A stretch of 64,000 nt of DNA from Ignavibacteria bacterium (GCA_017303675.1 JAFLBX010000001.1:1375970-1439969), one strand, 5' to 3'; shown: positions 17,498 through 27,104, counted from the stretch's first letter. Notes: generated by a model not told the origin, from the letters alone. Made by a program: numbers and translations.

Positions 17498-18607
17498 TTA
17501 TGAATAAAACTTCTTTATTGTACTGCAAACATAATTTATCATTTCTTCTGTCATTTCAGGATACATCGGAATTGATAGTATTTCCTCTGAATATTTTTTT
17601 GCAACAGGAAAATCTTCCGGTTTATATCCCAAATGAGCATAAGCTTTCTGCATATGCAGCGGAAGCGGATAGTGAAGCCCGTTTTGTACTCCGTTCTTAT
17701 TTAAATGTTCAATAAGTTTTTCTCTGTTCTTAACTCTAATAATGTATAAGTGATAAACAGGGTCAACATATTCAGGATGCCATGGAGTAACAACTTCTTC
17801 AATACCAAGCTTAGCAAATGTTTCTGTATAAAGCTTTGCGTTCTTTCTGCGCATATCTGTCCATTTCTGGATATATTTCATCTTTACATTAAGTACTCCT
17901 GCCTGTATCTCTTCTAGCCTGTAGTTGTGTCCTTCAATATCGTGTATATATTTTTCAATGGAGCCATGCTGGCGGTATTTCAGCATAAAATCATATAAAA
18001 CGGAATCATTTGTAGTTACTCCACCCCCTTCTCCGTAGGCACCAAGATTCTTGCCTGGGTAAAAACTAAAAGTACCGATAATTCCAAGTCCGCCAATCTT
18101 CCTGCTTTTATAAGTTGCAAGGTGCGCCTGTGAGCAGTCTTCCACTACATGCAGGTTATGCTTTTTTGCTATTTCAAGAATAACATCCATTTCTGCCGGC
18201 TGACCGTAAAGATGAACCGGGATTATTGCTTTTGTATTTGGTGTGATTGCCGCTTCAATTTTATTTACATCTATATTGTAAGTTTTTTCATCGTTATCAA
18301 CAAAAACCGGTTTTGCATAACAAAGTGAAACTCCTTCTGCAGTAGCAATATATGTATTAACCGGTACAATAACTTCATCTCCTTGTTTTATGCCAAGGGC
18401 ATGCATTGCTACATGAAGGGCATCAGTGCCTGTACTTAATCCGATCGCATGCTTAACATCATGCATTTTTGCAAAATCATCTTCAAATTTCTTTGCTTTT
18501 TTTCCGCAAATATAGGCGGTGTTATCCAGAACTTCATTAATTTCATTTAATATTTCTTCTTTAATACTTAAATACTGTGTCTTCAGATCAACAAAAGGAA
18601 CATTCAT
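17498..18607 (-). CDS. DegT/DnrJ/EryC1 sugar aminotransferase (WlbC/WbpE-like)
   Basis: This 369-residue PLP enzyme belongs to the DegT family. The PLP lysine is K186 in SFYPGKNLGAYGEGG, with the EDCSQAH motif (PLP Asp) at 156-162 and STGTDALH near 58-65. Such enzymes transaminate keto-sugar nucleotides; with the adjacent oxidoreductase and acetyltransferase the likely product is UDP-2-acetamido-3-amino-2,3-dideoxyglucuronate. It is the first gene of the minus-strand polysaccharide run; the UDP-GlcNAc 6-dehydrogenase needed earlier in that route is not in the window. A dTDP-3-amino-sugar route is possible but fits the Gfo/Idh neighbour less well. Confidence 0.88.
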   Translation of the reverse strand: MNVPFVDLKTQYLSIKEEILNEINEVLDNTAYICGKKAKKFEDDFAKMHDVKHAIGLSTGTDALHVAMHALGIKQGDEVIVPVNTYIATAEGVSLCYAKPVFVDNDEKTYNIDVNKIEAAITPNTKAIIPVHLYGQPAEMDVILEIAKKHNLHVVEDCSQAHLATYKSRKIGGLGIIGTFSFYPGKNLGAYGEGGGVTTNDSVLYDFMLKYRQHGSIEKYIHDIEGHNYRLEEIQAGVLNVKMKYIQKWTDMRRKNAKLYTETFAKLGIEEVVTPWHPEYVDPVYHLYIIRVKNREKLIEHLNKNGVQNGLHYPLPLHMQKAYAHLGYKPEDFPVAKKYSEEILSIPMYPEMTEEMINYVCSTIKKFYS

Positions 18608-18742
18608 TTGATTCTTAACTTTCTATAATAAATAAGTTTAATAACAAAATTTGGGTAAATTTAGGGATAAATTAGCGTTTTTGAAACCCAAAAAACGTAA
18701 TAAATAGACGGTATTAATTATATACAAATAACGTGAAAGGGA

Positions 18743-19576
18743 TTATTTTGCTTTTCTTTTGTTTAAAAATATTGAAATTACAACCGAAAGAAGAAGGACA
18801 GAAATTATTACTATGAGAGAGATAAAAACCGGGATATGGTAACCGGGGAATGCCATAGGAATAAGCATTTTTACGCCTACATAACATAAAATAATGCCGA
18901 CTCCCTTTTTTACAAATTCAAATTTATCTGCTATTGCAGAAAGAAGAAAATACATTGAACGTAAACCTAAAACAGCGAGAATGTTGGATGAGAAAACTAT
19001 GAACGGGTCTGTCGTAATAGCGAAAATTGCGGGAATTGAATCTATTGCAAAAACAAGATCAGTTGATTCAATTACCAGCAAACAGACAAATAAAGGAGTA
19101 GCATAGTTAATACCATCTTTTTTTACAAAGAAATGGTCACCGTGATAATCGGTAGTGACCTTATAAAACCTTTTGAATAATCTTAAAACTTTATTTTGTT
19201 CAGGGTGGATTTCTTTTTCTTTGCCAAAAGCCATTTGATAGCCGGAATATATCAGGATGGCCCCGAATACATATAAAATAAAGCCGAAGTTTGAAATTAA
19301 TGCTGCCCCGAGAAGTATAAAAATTCCGCGTAAAATTATTACCCCTACAATTCCCCAATTCAGCACTCGCCTCTGGTATTCAAGAGGTATTTTGAAGTAT
19401 TTGAACAATACTAAAAATACGAAAAGGTTATCAACGCTTAAAGATTCTTCAATTATATAGCCTGTAAGGAATTCAATTGCTTTTTGCTGACCTAAAAAAT
19501 AATATACCCCTGCGTTAAATGCCAACGCAATTGAGATCCAGAATATGACCCATTTCAGAGCTTTTTTAGGAGACAT
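18743..19576 (-). CDS. TerC/Alx-family integral membrane protein
   Basis: This 277-residue protein has about seven transmembrane helices and the TerC family acidic motifs: SLSVDNLFVF near 46-55 and VIESTDLVFAIDSIPAI near 166-182. TerC/Alx proteins export manganese or otherwise manage metal ions, often serving metalloenzymes at the membrane. No yybP-ykoY riboswitch leader is possible because the lipoprotein gene ends only 14 nt upstream, so the two are probably co-transcribed from the promoter before the lipoprotein gene. Confidence 0.9.
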   Translation of the reverse strand: MSPKKALKWVIFWISIALAFNAGVYYFLGQQKAIEFLTGYIIEESLSVDNLFVFLVLFKYFKIPLEYQRRVLNWGIVGVIILRGIFILLGAALISNFGFILYVFGAILIYSGYQMAFGKEKEIHPEQNKVLRLFKRFYKVTTDYHGDHFFVKKDGINYATPLFVCLLVIESTDLVFAIDSIPAIFAITTDPFIVFSSNILAVLGLRSMYFLLSAIADKFEFVKKGVGIILCYVGVKMLIPMAFPGYHIPVFISLIVIISVLLLSVVISIFLNKRKAK

Positions 19577-19590
19577 TCAGATGAGAGTTA

Positions 19591-20106
19591 TTATTGTGGT
19601 AAATTAATATTAAGCTCTGAAAACTCAAAATTATTTGCGGCAGGATTCCACAAGATGAGCGCTTCATCACTTGCGCCTTTTCCGTATTCATTTGCCAATG
19701 TAAAGCTGATACTGAAAGGTTTTTTGGATGAATCGATCCTGATAATGTATCCGTTTGACGCATTAACCTGTTCGACCAAATTTCCTTTTGGAGTGGATAA
19801 TTTATCTTCCATCTTCAGAAGAATTTTCCAGCCGTCATTTTCCTTTTGTATGAAACTTCCTTTTTTGATCCAGAAGCTGTTATCTGTCTGTTTCATAACA
19901 ACAGCTGCTATTGCGGATTGTTTGCCGCTGCCAAGGAGGTCACCTTTTGCAATTATTTTTACTTCGTCACCGTATAATGTAATAGCGAACTTTTTATCTT
20001 CTTCCAGGTTTGTTAAGCTTGATTGCGTCTGTTTGTTATCACTTCCGCAGGAACTAAATATAAAAATAAATGCAGAAATTACAGCAAAATTGAGGAAAAT
20101 CTTCAT
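19591..20106 (-). CDS. Hypothetical lipoprotein
   Basis: This 171-residue protein has a lipoprotein signal (MKIFLNFAVISAFIFIFSSC, Cys20 as the lipidation site) and a small mixed alpha/beta body (FAITLYGDEVKIIAKGDLLG; FSISFTLANEYGKG). I do not recognise a family. The segments resemble periplasmic proteins that read a stored quantity, but no function can be assigned. It is the first gene of a pair with terC and is transcribed divergently from ftsY. Confidence 0.7.
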   Translation of the reverse strand: MKIFLNFAVISAFIFIFSSCGSDNKQTQSSLTNLEEDKKFAITLYGDEVKIIAKGDLLGSGKQSAIAAVVMKQTDNSFWIKKGSFIQKENDGWKILLKMEDKLSTPKGNLVEQVNASNGYIIRIDSSKKPFSISFTLANEYGKGASDEALILWNPAANNFEFSELNINLPQ

Positions 20107-20134
20107 TTTGATGGTTTTTGTTTTTGTAATTCTA

Positions 20135-20152
20135 CAAATATAAACAAAGGTA
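20135..20152 (-). promoter_or_regulatory. Two overlapping -7 elements for the lipoprotein-terC pair
   Basis: On the minus strand TACCTTTG (20145-20152) and TATATTTG (20135-20142) both fit TAnnTTTG. Each has a TTTA or CTTT about 19-20 nt upstream as a weak -33 element. They lie 29-46 nt before the lipoprotein ATG. Inferred from pattern only. Confidence 0.35.
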
Positions 20153-20218
20153 AATTCAGGTTAAAGGGAAAATAAATGCTTTAAAATATTGGCTGTTCCT
20201 TAAATGTAACTTATTCAC

Positions 20219-20249
20219 TTTTTATATTCACCCTTATTAAGTAACTTTG
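20219..20249 (+). promoter_or_regulatory. Candidate promoter of ftsY
   Basis: TAACTTTG at 20242-20249 matches TAnnTTTG exactly, with a TTTT about 18 nt upstream as a poor -33 element. It lies 19 nt before the ATG of ftsY, which has no visible Shine-Dalgarno. Confidence 0.4.
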
Positions 20250-20268
20250 CACTTAATCAATACAAATT

Positions 20269-21192
20269 ATGGGACTTTTTGATAAATTAAAGCAGGGTTT
20301 GAAGAAAACCCATGAGAATATATTCAATAAAATTGATAAGCTTGTTAATGCCAAAAGCGAAATTGATGACGATTTTCTTGATAATCTCGAAGAAATTCTC
20401 TTAAGCAGTGATGTTGGCGTAAATACAACAGAGAAAATAATAAAAAACCTTAAAGAGAGAGTTAAAGAAGAAAAATATGAGCGTACTGATCAGTTAAAAG
20501 CAATATTGCGTGATGAATTAAAAAAGGTTTTCATAAGCGGCAATGGCGAAGCTAAAAAGCCGTTTACTGTTGATAAAAAACCATACGTAATAATTGTAGT
20601 TGGCGTAAACGGGGTCGGTAAAACAACATCTATTGGTAAGCTAGCTTATAATTACAAAAATGCGGGGTATTCCGTTTTAATAGGTGCTGCCGATACATTC
20701 CGCGCAGCTGCAAATGAACAGCTTGAAACATGGGCAAAACGTTCAGGTACTGAAATTATTCAGCTTGCTCAAGGGTCAGACCCGAGCGCAGTGGTATATA
20801 ATACTATTCAATCAGGCATTGCCAAAGGTTATGATGTAGTAATAATTGATACAGCCGGAAGGCTTCATACAAAAGTTAACCTTATGGAAGAGTTAAGCAA
20901 AATTAACCGTGTTATACAGAAACAGCTTCCGGAAGCTCCGCATGAAGTGCTGCTGGTGCTTGATGCAACCACAGGGCAGAACGGCATGACCCAGGCACGG
21001 GAGTTCAGCAATTCGATTCCGCTTACAGGATTGGTTTTAACCAAGCTTGATGGTACTGCAAAAGGAGGAATTGTTTTGAAGATCAGCGGTGAAATGAAGA
21101 TCCCGGTGAAGTATATCGGGGTAGGTGAACAAATTGATGACCTTCAGGTTTTTGATAAAGAAAGTTTCGTACAAGCGCTATTGGAAGATTAA
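20269..21192 (+). CDS. ftsY: Signal recognition particle receptor FtsY
   Basis: This 307-residue SRP GTPase receives ribosome-SRP complexes at the inner membrane. It has an N-terminal helical bundle (1-85) and a GTPase domain with G1 GVNGVGKTTSIGKL from 112, DTFRAAANEQL (insertion box), DTAGRLH from 194 and TKLDG at 258-262, ending in a KYIGVGEQIDDL closing loop. The acidic N-terminal A domain of E. coli FtsY is missing, as in most short FtsY proteins, leaving an amphipathic start (LFDKLKQGLKKTHE) for membrane contact. The start codon has no clear Shine-Dalgarno. Confidence 0.97.
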   Translation: MGLFDKLKQGLKKTHENIFNKIDKLVNAKSEIDDDFLDNLEEILLSSDVGVNTTEKIIKNLKERVKEEKYERTDQLKAILRDELKKVFISGNGEAKKPFTVDKKPYVIIVVGVNGVGKTTSIGKLAYNYKNAGYSVLIGAADTFRAAANEQLETWAKRSGTEIIQLAQGSDPSAVVYNTIQSGIAKGYDVVIIDTAGRLHTKVNLMEELSKINRVIQKQLPEAPHEVLLVLDATTGQNGMTQAREFSNSIPLTGLVLTKLDGTAKGGIVLKISGEMKIPVKYIGVGEQIDDLQVFDKESFVQALLED

Positions 21193-21197
21193 TCATA

Positions 21198-21291
21198 AAT
21201 CCTGAGTGACTGCCGCAGACAGGAGCGAAGGATCTAACCAGTCTTCAGGAATTGTTTTCAACGAATGAAACCCTTCGCTTCGCTCAGGATT
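21198..21291. repeat. Imperfect inverted repeat between ftsY and mutL
   Basis: AATCCTGAG (21198-21206) pairs with CTCAGGATT (21283-21291), and the inner GCGAAGG (21225-21231) pairs with CCTTCGC (21272-21278). The arms are visibly GC-richer than flanking DNA. The right arm ends 6 nt before the mutL ATG, and an in-frame ATG inside the element (21265) would add an unrelated leader. It looks like a dispersed non-coding repeat, not part of either gene. Confidence 0.6.
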
Positions 21292-21297
21292 GATATT

Positions 21298-23157
21298 ATG
21301 CCAAACCAAATTAAAATATTACCCCAGTTCATCGCTAACCGTATTGCGGCAGGGGAAGTTGTTGGCAGACCCGAGGCAGTAGTTAAGGAACTCATAGAAA
21401 ATTCAATTGATGCCGGAGCCAATTCAATACAATTGATAATCCGTGATGCCGGAAAATCATTGATACAGGTTGTTGATAATGGCAGCGGTATGAATGAAGA
21501 TGATGCAATCCTCAGCTTTCAGCGCCATGCAACAAGCAAAATCTCAGAAGCGGATGATCTTGAGCACATCACTACACTGGGTTTCAGGGGTGAGGCACTT
21601 GCCTCTATTGCGGCGGTTGCACAGGTTGAGCTGAAAACACGCAGAACAGATGATGAGCTTGGAACACTGATTAAAAATCACGGCAGCGAAATTGTTGAGC
21701 ATACAAAGATACAGGCAGAAAAAGGTACTTCCATTGCAGTTAGGAATTTATTCTATAATACACCGGCCCGCAGAAATTTTTTAAAGACCAACCAGACTGA
21801 ATTCAGGCATATTTACGATACTTTCACCAGGCTTGCCATTGCGAATTTTGGATGCGCGTTTTCTTTTATCAATGAGGATGAAGAGATATATAATCTACCT
21901 TCGCAGTCATTAATTGAAAGGCTCACTTCAATTTTCGGAAAAGAAGCAGGTGAAAACCTGCTTGAAGTTGACCATACAAACGAGCTTCTTTCATTAAAAG
22001 GGTATATTTCCAAACCCAGCTTCACTAAAAAAAACAAACAAGACCAGAATCTGTATTTGAACAACAGGTATGTTGTAAGCAAGGCTTTATCATTTGCAGT
22101 TCATTCAGCGTATGAAGATCTTGTTGATAAAGGTGATTATCCTAATTTTTTCCTTTTTTTAAAGCTTGACCCTGCGAAGTTCGATATAAACGTTCACCCA
22201 TCCAAGCTGGAAGTAAAATTTGAAGAAGAGCGGGCACTGTTCAGCTTTATCCGCAGGGGAGTGTGGAATACACTCGAAAAAAATGATCTAATAGTTAAAG
22301 TTAAAATTCCCGAAACAACCGGGTTTGATATCGCACAAAACAAGCCTGTATATAATACCAACATTTTTAAATCAACAAATTTTACCGGTAAAGTGCCGCA
22401 GGCAGGCGGCTTCACCTTTAAAAAGCATGAAGACGCTCCGGGGGAACAGACGGTAATTCACGAAATGTTCGGTAAGAATTCAAACTCAGCGTTTGAATTT
22501 ACAGATGAAGGAATCCCGCATCAAGTTAAAACTCCACTGGAAGAAAAGATGTATAAGGAGCCTGATACCGACAGCCTTGTAAGTAAAAATGAAATATGGC
22601 AGTTCCAGCGAAAATACATTATGTACCAGCTTGAAAGCACATTAATGATAATTGATCAGCATGCGGCACATGAGAGAATATTATATGAGCAGGCAATTGA
22701 AAGGCTGAATTCCAATGCAAATTTAACGCAACAGCTGCTTATCCCGATATATATAGAGCTTAACCCAGTAGATTATGAAGTTGCTAGGACAATAGAAGCG
22801 GAGCTTGGTTCACTTGGTTTTGAAATTGAGCTGCAGAGCAAAAGAAAAGTAAAAATAAAAGGTATACCCAGCGATGTTAGAATAGGTGATGAAGGAAAGA
22901 TACTGCAGGAGCTGATAGACCAGTATAAGGAGTATGATATAAAGCTGAACCTTGAAAAACGTGATAACCTTGCTAAATCTTATGCATGCAAGCATGCTAT
23001 AAAAGCGGGTGATTATTTATCTGAAGGTGAAATGCTTAACCTGATTGATAAATTATTTTCAGTGAAAATGCCATATGTTTGCCCGCATGGAAGACCCACA
23101 ATTGTAAAGCTTTCGATGGATGAGCTGGACAAGATGTTTTACAGAACGGGGCTGTAG
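21298..23157 (+). CDS. mutL: DNA mismatch repair protein MutL (endonuclease-type)
   Basis: This 619-residue MutL has the N-terminal GHKL ATPase motifs ELIENSIDAG (31-40), DNGSGM (60-65) and GFRGEA (95-100), the TPARRNFLK loop, and a C-terminal domain with the metal-binding endonuclease motif DQHAAHE starting at D453, the ACKHAIKAG segment and CPHGRPT from C595. These mark it as a nicking MutL that does not need MutH. It couples MutS mismatch recognition to strand incision. ATG 21298 gives the canonical MPNQIKILPQ start; an upstream in-frame ATG lies in the repeat element. Confidence 0.97.
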   Translation: MPNQIKILPQFIANRIAAGEVVGRPEAVVKELIENSIDAGANSIQLIIRDAGKSLIQVVDNGSGMNEDDAILSFQRHATSKISEADDLEHITTLGFRGEALASIAAVAQVELKTRRTDDELGTLIKNHGSEIVEHTKIQAEKGTSIAVRNLFYNTPARRNFLKTNQTEFRHIYDTFTRLAIANFGCAFSFINEDEEIYNLPSQSLIERLTSIFGKEAGENLLEVDHTNELLSLKGYISKPSFTKKNKQDQNLYLNNRYVVSKALSFAVHSAYEDLVDKGDYPNFFLFLKLDPAKFDINVHPSKLEVKFEEERALFSFIRRGVWNTLEKNDLIVKVKIPETTGFDIAQNKPVYNTNIFKSTNFTGKVPQAGGFTFKKHEDAPGEQTVIHEMFGKNSNSAFEFTDEGIPHQVKTPLEEKMYKEPDTDSLVSKNEIWQFQRKYIMYQLESTLMIIDQHAAHERILYEQAIERLNSNANLTQQLLIPIYIELNPVDYEVARTIEAELGSLGFEIELQSKRKVKIKGIPSDVRIGDEGKILQELIDQYKEYDIKLNLEKRDNLAKSYACKHAIKAGDYLSEGEMLNLIDKLFSVKMPYVCPHGRPTIVKLSMDELDKMFYRTGL

Positions 23158-23161
23158 AAGA

Positions 23162-24091
23162 TTACTTCAGCAGTATCCCCGGCAGCTCATCAATTGAATC
23201 TACCATAAATGCTATCCCTTTAAATTCTTCTTTTGATAAATGATCTTTAACCCAGCCCGGTGTATGTTTATGCACACGCTGAATTACTTTCAGCTTTCCG
23301 AATCGTTTATCATTCATCCTCAAATATAAAGGCAAAGCCAGGTCCAGGGAAAAAACGTCGCCAATCACGTAATCAGGCATTTCAGCCAGCAATACTTTAA
23401 AGTAGTTGCTTCTTCTTAAACAAACTTTAAATCTTGATGTAATTTCGTAGTGTTCAGGCAGCTCAGTAAATGCACTGTCAATCACAAATTTTCTGGCATC
23501 TCCAATTGCGTGCAGCCTGCCGCGAATTATGGATTTTTCATTTGTGACAGTCTGCCCGGCTTTGCGGAATAGATGTTCTATCTTTTCAGTTTTGGAATTT
23601 GATACTACAACTATTTCTACACCCACTGCGTTAAGCTTTTTAATTATCTTGCCTGCGGTTTCAACCGGCTTCAGCTTGCCTTCCAGCTTAAACTGGGTAG
23701 TTGATTTCATAAAACAGTCATTTGAAAATTCAGCAAGTGTCATATTCGCTTTTTTATTGATAACTTCTTTTAATCTTGCTAGCTCCTGTTTAAAATGCGA
23801 ATATGATCTTTTACTGGCAGCTCTTTCAATATAGTCAAAAATTGCATTATTATCCCCGAAAGGGTCTTCCTGGTAATAACATGAAACACCGCCATTATTG
23901 AACCAGCCAAAATCATACGGAGTATTATCCATTTCTTTTTTTGCTTCCTGAAGCAATGAATTAATTTTATCGGGTGTATCGCCGGAAAGTCCTGAAACAG
24001 TATTGAGAATGTATTTCCATACATAATCTGCTTCAATATCCTGGTTCGTCCATACACCGTCAAAATCTGATATTAATTTTACAATAGCCAT
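23162..24091 (-). CDS. HAD-like hydrolase of unknown substrate
   Basis: The 309-residue protein begins with a HAD-type motif I (LISDFDGVWT, nucleophile Asp9 and Asp11), has VVVSNSKTE as a motif II candidate near 175-183 and a motif IV candidate GDVFSLDLALP near 246-256. A long helical cap occupies about 30-150. Most likely it dephosphorylates a small metabolite in the cytosol; the substrate is not evident. The stop faces the mutL stop with only 4 nt between. A minus-strand TAAATTTG at 24142-24149 could be its -7 element. Confidence 0.65.
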   Translation of the reverse strand: MAIVKLISDFDGVWTNQDIEADYVWKYILNTVSGLSGDTPDKINSLLQEAKKEMDNTPYDFGWFNNGGVSCYYQEDPFGDNNAIFDYIERAASKRSYSHFKQELARLKEVINKKANMTLAEFSNDCFMKSTTQFKLEGKLKPVETAGKIIKKLNAVGVEIVVVSNSKTEKIEHLFRKAGQTVTNEKSIIRGRLHAIGDARKFVIDSAFTELPEHYEITSRFKVCLRRSNYFKVLLAEMPDYVIGDVFSLDLALPLYLRMNDKRFGKLKVIQRVHKHTPGWVKDHLSKEEFKGIAFMVDSIDELPGILLK

Positions 24092-24171
24092 AATATGCTT
24101 TTTAAATTACTGTAAATGTATTATTTTCGGGGATTAATTTTCAAATTTAACATTAATCTTCAATTAATTTA

Positions 24172-25413
24172 ATGCAAGAATCCGGTTCAAATAATACCGC
24201 TTCAGGCTCTAAAAATATATCAGCAATTGTGATAGTTGCCGCACTTGGTTACTTTGTTGATATATATGACCTGATATTATTCAGCATTGTAAGGATATCA
24301 TCGCTTAAATCGCTTGGCGTTACCGGAGATGCCCTGCTCTCTGACGGTGTATTGCTGCTGAACATGCAAATGGCAGGAATGTTAATTGGGGGAATATTAT
24401 GGGGAGTGCTTGGTGATAAGCGCGGAAGAATATCAGTTCTGTTTGGCTCAATTATAATGTATTCAGTTGCCAATATTTTGAATGGATTCGTTATGGATGT
24501 GCAGCAATATGCGGTGTTAAGGGTTATTGCAGGTATCGGACTTGCAGGCGAGCTTGGAGCCGGGATAACTCTCGTTAGTGAAGTAATGAGCAAGGAATCC
24601 CGCGGATACGGAACAACTATAGTAGCATCAGTTGGTATCCTAGGAGCAGTTGTGGCTGCGCTTGTTGCAGATATGTTTGACTGGAGAACTGCATATTTTG
24701 TCGGCGGTGGAATGGGTTTATTATTATTATTTCTCAGAATTGGTGTTTATGAATCAGGTATGTTTAAGAACATAAAGAAAGATGAAATAAGCCGGGGTGA
24801 GTTCCTGCACCTGTTCACAAACTGGAGCCGGTTTAAAAAATATGTAAAGTGTATCCTTATTGGAGCTCCGCTTTGGTTTGTTGTTGGGATACTTATGACA
24901 TTCAGTGATGCTTTTGCCAAACAGCTTGGTGTTGAAGGTGTAGCTCCGTCTAAATCAGTGATGTTCTGTTACATTGGCCTTGCAATAGGAGACCTGTTGA
25001 GCGGGTATTTGAGCCAGTATTTTAAAACACGCAAAAAAATAATTTTTATCTTTATTCTTGCCACCAATATCCTGATAGTTGTTTACCTGTTCTTTAATAA
25101 CTTCGGTTCTTTCTATTTCTATACAATATGCCTTTTGCTTGGGGTTAGCTGCGGTTACTGGGCTGTATTTGTTACCAACGCTTCGGAACAGTTTGGAACA
25201 AATCTGCGCGCAACAGTTACCACTACAGTACCGAATTTTGTGAGAGGGGCAGTAGTGCCTTTGACGCTGCTTTTCCAGTTCCTGAATCCTTCAACCGGGA
25301 TAATTTATTCAGCGGCTATAGTTGCAGGTATTGCATTGGTCCTGGCTTACTTTTCAGCTGCAAGGCTTGAAGAAACTTACAGTAAAGACCTGGACTATAT
25401 TGAAATGATTTAA
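24172..25413 (+). CDS. MFS transporter
   Basis: This 413-residue membrane protein has 12 predicted transmembrane helices. The MFS signature between TM2 and TM3 reads GVLGDKRGRISVLFG, and the TM5 region has a GAVVAALVAD stretch. The layout resembles the metabolite:proton symporter and sugar-porter branches (DIYDLILFS in TM1 carries an Asp pair). The substrate is unknown; neighbours do not suggest one. Confidence 0.85.
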   Translation: MQESGSNNTASGSKNISAIVIVAALGYFVDIYDLILFSIVRISSLKSLGVTGDALLSDGVLLLNMQMAGMLIGGILWGVLGDKRGRISVLFGSIIMYSVANILNGFVMDVQQYAVLRVIAGIGLAGELGAGITLVSEVMSKESRGYGTTIVASVGILGAVVAALVADMFDWRTAYFVGGGMGLLLLFLRIGVYESGMFKNIKKDEISRGEFLHLFTNWSRFKKYVKCILIGAPLWFVVGILMTFSDAFAKQLGVEGVAPSKSVMFCYIGLAIGDLLSGYLSQYFKTRKKIIFIFILATNILIVVYLFFNNFGSFYFYTICLLLGVSCGYWAVFVTNASEQFGTNLRATVTTTVPNFVRGAVVPLTLLFQFLNPSTGIIYSAAIVAGIALVLAYFSAARLEETYSKDLDYIEMI

Positions 25414-25538
25414 AGCAGCACTCTAAGTACAAAAATAATTATAGCTTTATAATATTATAAATATTAGCATTTCAGATTAATTACTTATATTTTAATTTGT
25501 ACCCTATATTTTAATAATTTAATTTCCCGGAATTCTTA

Positions 25539-27059
25539 ATGAAAAAAATTTTTCTGTATTTTTTTATTATTCTTTTTTATTTGATTGTAACGAATAATTC
25601 ACATTCAAATTATACAACCCCCAACTCTTCAGTCAGCTGGAATTTGAATGACCTTGTTACAAATTCAGGCGGTGTTGTAACATTTTCATCCGGTACATAC
25701 TTTGTAAATGATACTTTAACGGTATCATCATCTGATACACTGAAAATACTAACAAATGCGACAGTAAAATTTGCTTTTAATGTCATTTTTTTTGTAAACG
25801 GAACACTTATTGTAAATCCGGCAGATTCAGTAAAGTTCACTTCCATTGATACCACGCAGAAGTTCATGGATGTAAGGCTAGATGACCAAAGTGATGCCAG
25901 CGTTATCAATAAACTGATCTTTGAATATAGTTACAACGGCTTCAGGATGTTGGATTCAAGTCCGATTATAGAAAACAGCATTTTCAGATTTAACTGTAAT
26001 GGCAATACAACAACATCAACAGCTATAAGTCTATTCAGATCAAATGTAACAATCAGAAATTGTAAAATCTACAGGAATTACCGCGTAGGTATAGCAGGTG
26101 GCACTAACATTGCAAATGCACCGCAGATATTGAACAATGAAATATTTGAAAACAATATCTTAAACGGTAATGTACCTCAGATCAATCTGGGTACAACAGG
26201 CTCAACTACAGCTATTATAAGAGGAAATTTGATCACTGGCGGTAACTCAATTCAGACAGGCGCTATAGCCGTTGCTGCATCATTAGGCGGTACAATAAAT
26301 GTAATCATAGAAAACAATGTAATAAAACGAAACAGGTATGGCATAACAATTCAAGCGGGAGTTAGTAATGCAATTATTCGGGGTAATATAATTGATACTA
26401 ATAATATTCAGAACAGTCCCAACCTGGGCGGAAGCGGAATTAACATAGTCGGTTCGGGAGTTACCGCAATTGTTTCAAAAAATTATATCAGAGGAAACCT
26501 ATGGGGCATTACAACCCAGCAACGGGCAAACCTCATACTTGGTGACTTATCTAACTCTGATACAAACTATATTGGACTGAATCAAATATATGGTAACCAT
26601 AATTCAGGTATATTTTATGATCTGTATAACAACACTATTAATCCGATCAAAGCGGAAAATAATTACTGGGGCACAACCAATATTGATACCGTTGAGGCTC
26701 ATATTGTACACCAGCCTGATAATGATTCCGGTTTTGTGGATTACCTGCCTATTTGGACACTGACAGGTATTTCGCCTATTAATACAGAAATTCCATCAAA
26801 GTATATGTTGTACGATGCTTATCCAAACCCATTTAATCCTGAAACAAATATCAGGTTTGATATTCCTGAATCCGGAAATGTCAAAATAACCGTGTATGAT
26901 CTAACTGGGCGGGAAATTGATGTATTGTTTGATCAATTTGTAAATTCCGGTAAATATGAGATAAAATTCAATGGTGAGAGTTATTCCAGCGGTGTTTATT
27001 TTTATTCCATCAGAACTGATAAGTTTGCCAATACTAAAAAACTGGTGCTGGTAAAATAA
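25539..27059 (+). CDS. Right-handed beta-helix protein with T9SS sorting domain
   Basis: This 506-residue secreted protein has a signal peptide (residues 1-24) and a parallel beta-helix at about 90-400 made of repeated I-x-N-N/R-x-I-x-x-N units (PIIENSIFRFNCNG, IRNCKIYRNYRVGI, IIENNVIKRNRYGI, IIRGNIIDTNNIQ), as in NosD/pectate-lyase-like folds. The C-terminal sorting domain starts near 430 (DAYPNPFNPETN). Beta-helices of this kind bind or cut polysaccharides; I see no clear catalytic set. A hairpin terminator follows. Confidence 0.87.
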   Translation: MKKIFLYFFIILFYLIVTNNSHSNYTTPNSSVSWNLNDLVTNSGGVVTFSSGTYFVNDTLTVSSSDTLKILTNATVKFAFNVIFFVNGTLIVNPADSVKFTSIDTTQKFMDVRLDDQSDASVINKLIFEYSYNGFRMLDSSPIIENSIFRFNCNGNTTTSTAISLFRSNVTIRNCKIYRNYRVGIAGGTNIANAPQILNNEIFENNILNGNVPQINLGTTGSTTAIIRGNLITGGNSIQTGAIAVAASLGGTINVIIENNVIKRNRYGITIQAGVSNAIIRGNIIDTNNIQNSPNLGGSGINIVGSGVTAIVSKNYIRGNLWGITTQQRANLILGDLSNSDTNYIGLNQIYGNHNSGIFYDLYNNTINPIKAENNYWGTTNIDTVEAHIVHQPDNDSGFVDYLPIWTLTGISPINTEIPSKYMLYDAYPNPFNPETNIRFDIPESGNVKITVYDLTGREIDVLFDQFVNSGKYEIKFNGESYSSGVYFYSIRTDKFANTKKLVLVK

Positions 27060-27078
27060 AAAGAACAGTTTTTGTGAG

Positions 27079-27104
27079 AAAAAGGCGATTTATTCGCCTT
27101 TTTT
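27079..27104 (+). terminator. Rho-independent terminator
   Basis: A 10-bp perfect stem (27079-27088 with 27094-27103), a 5-nt loop and a T-run within the right arm, 20 nt after the beta-helix gene stop. Confidence 0.88.

Noticed and set aside
21265-21297. Upstream ATG for mutL
   Set aside because: It would translate the inverted repeat; the family start MPNQIKILPQ is at 21298.
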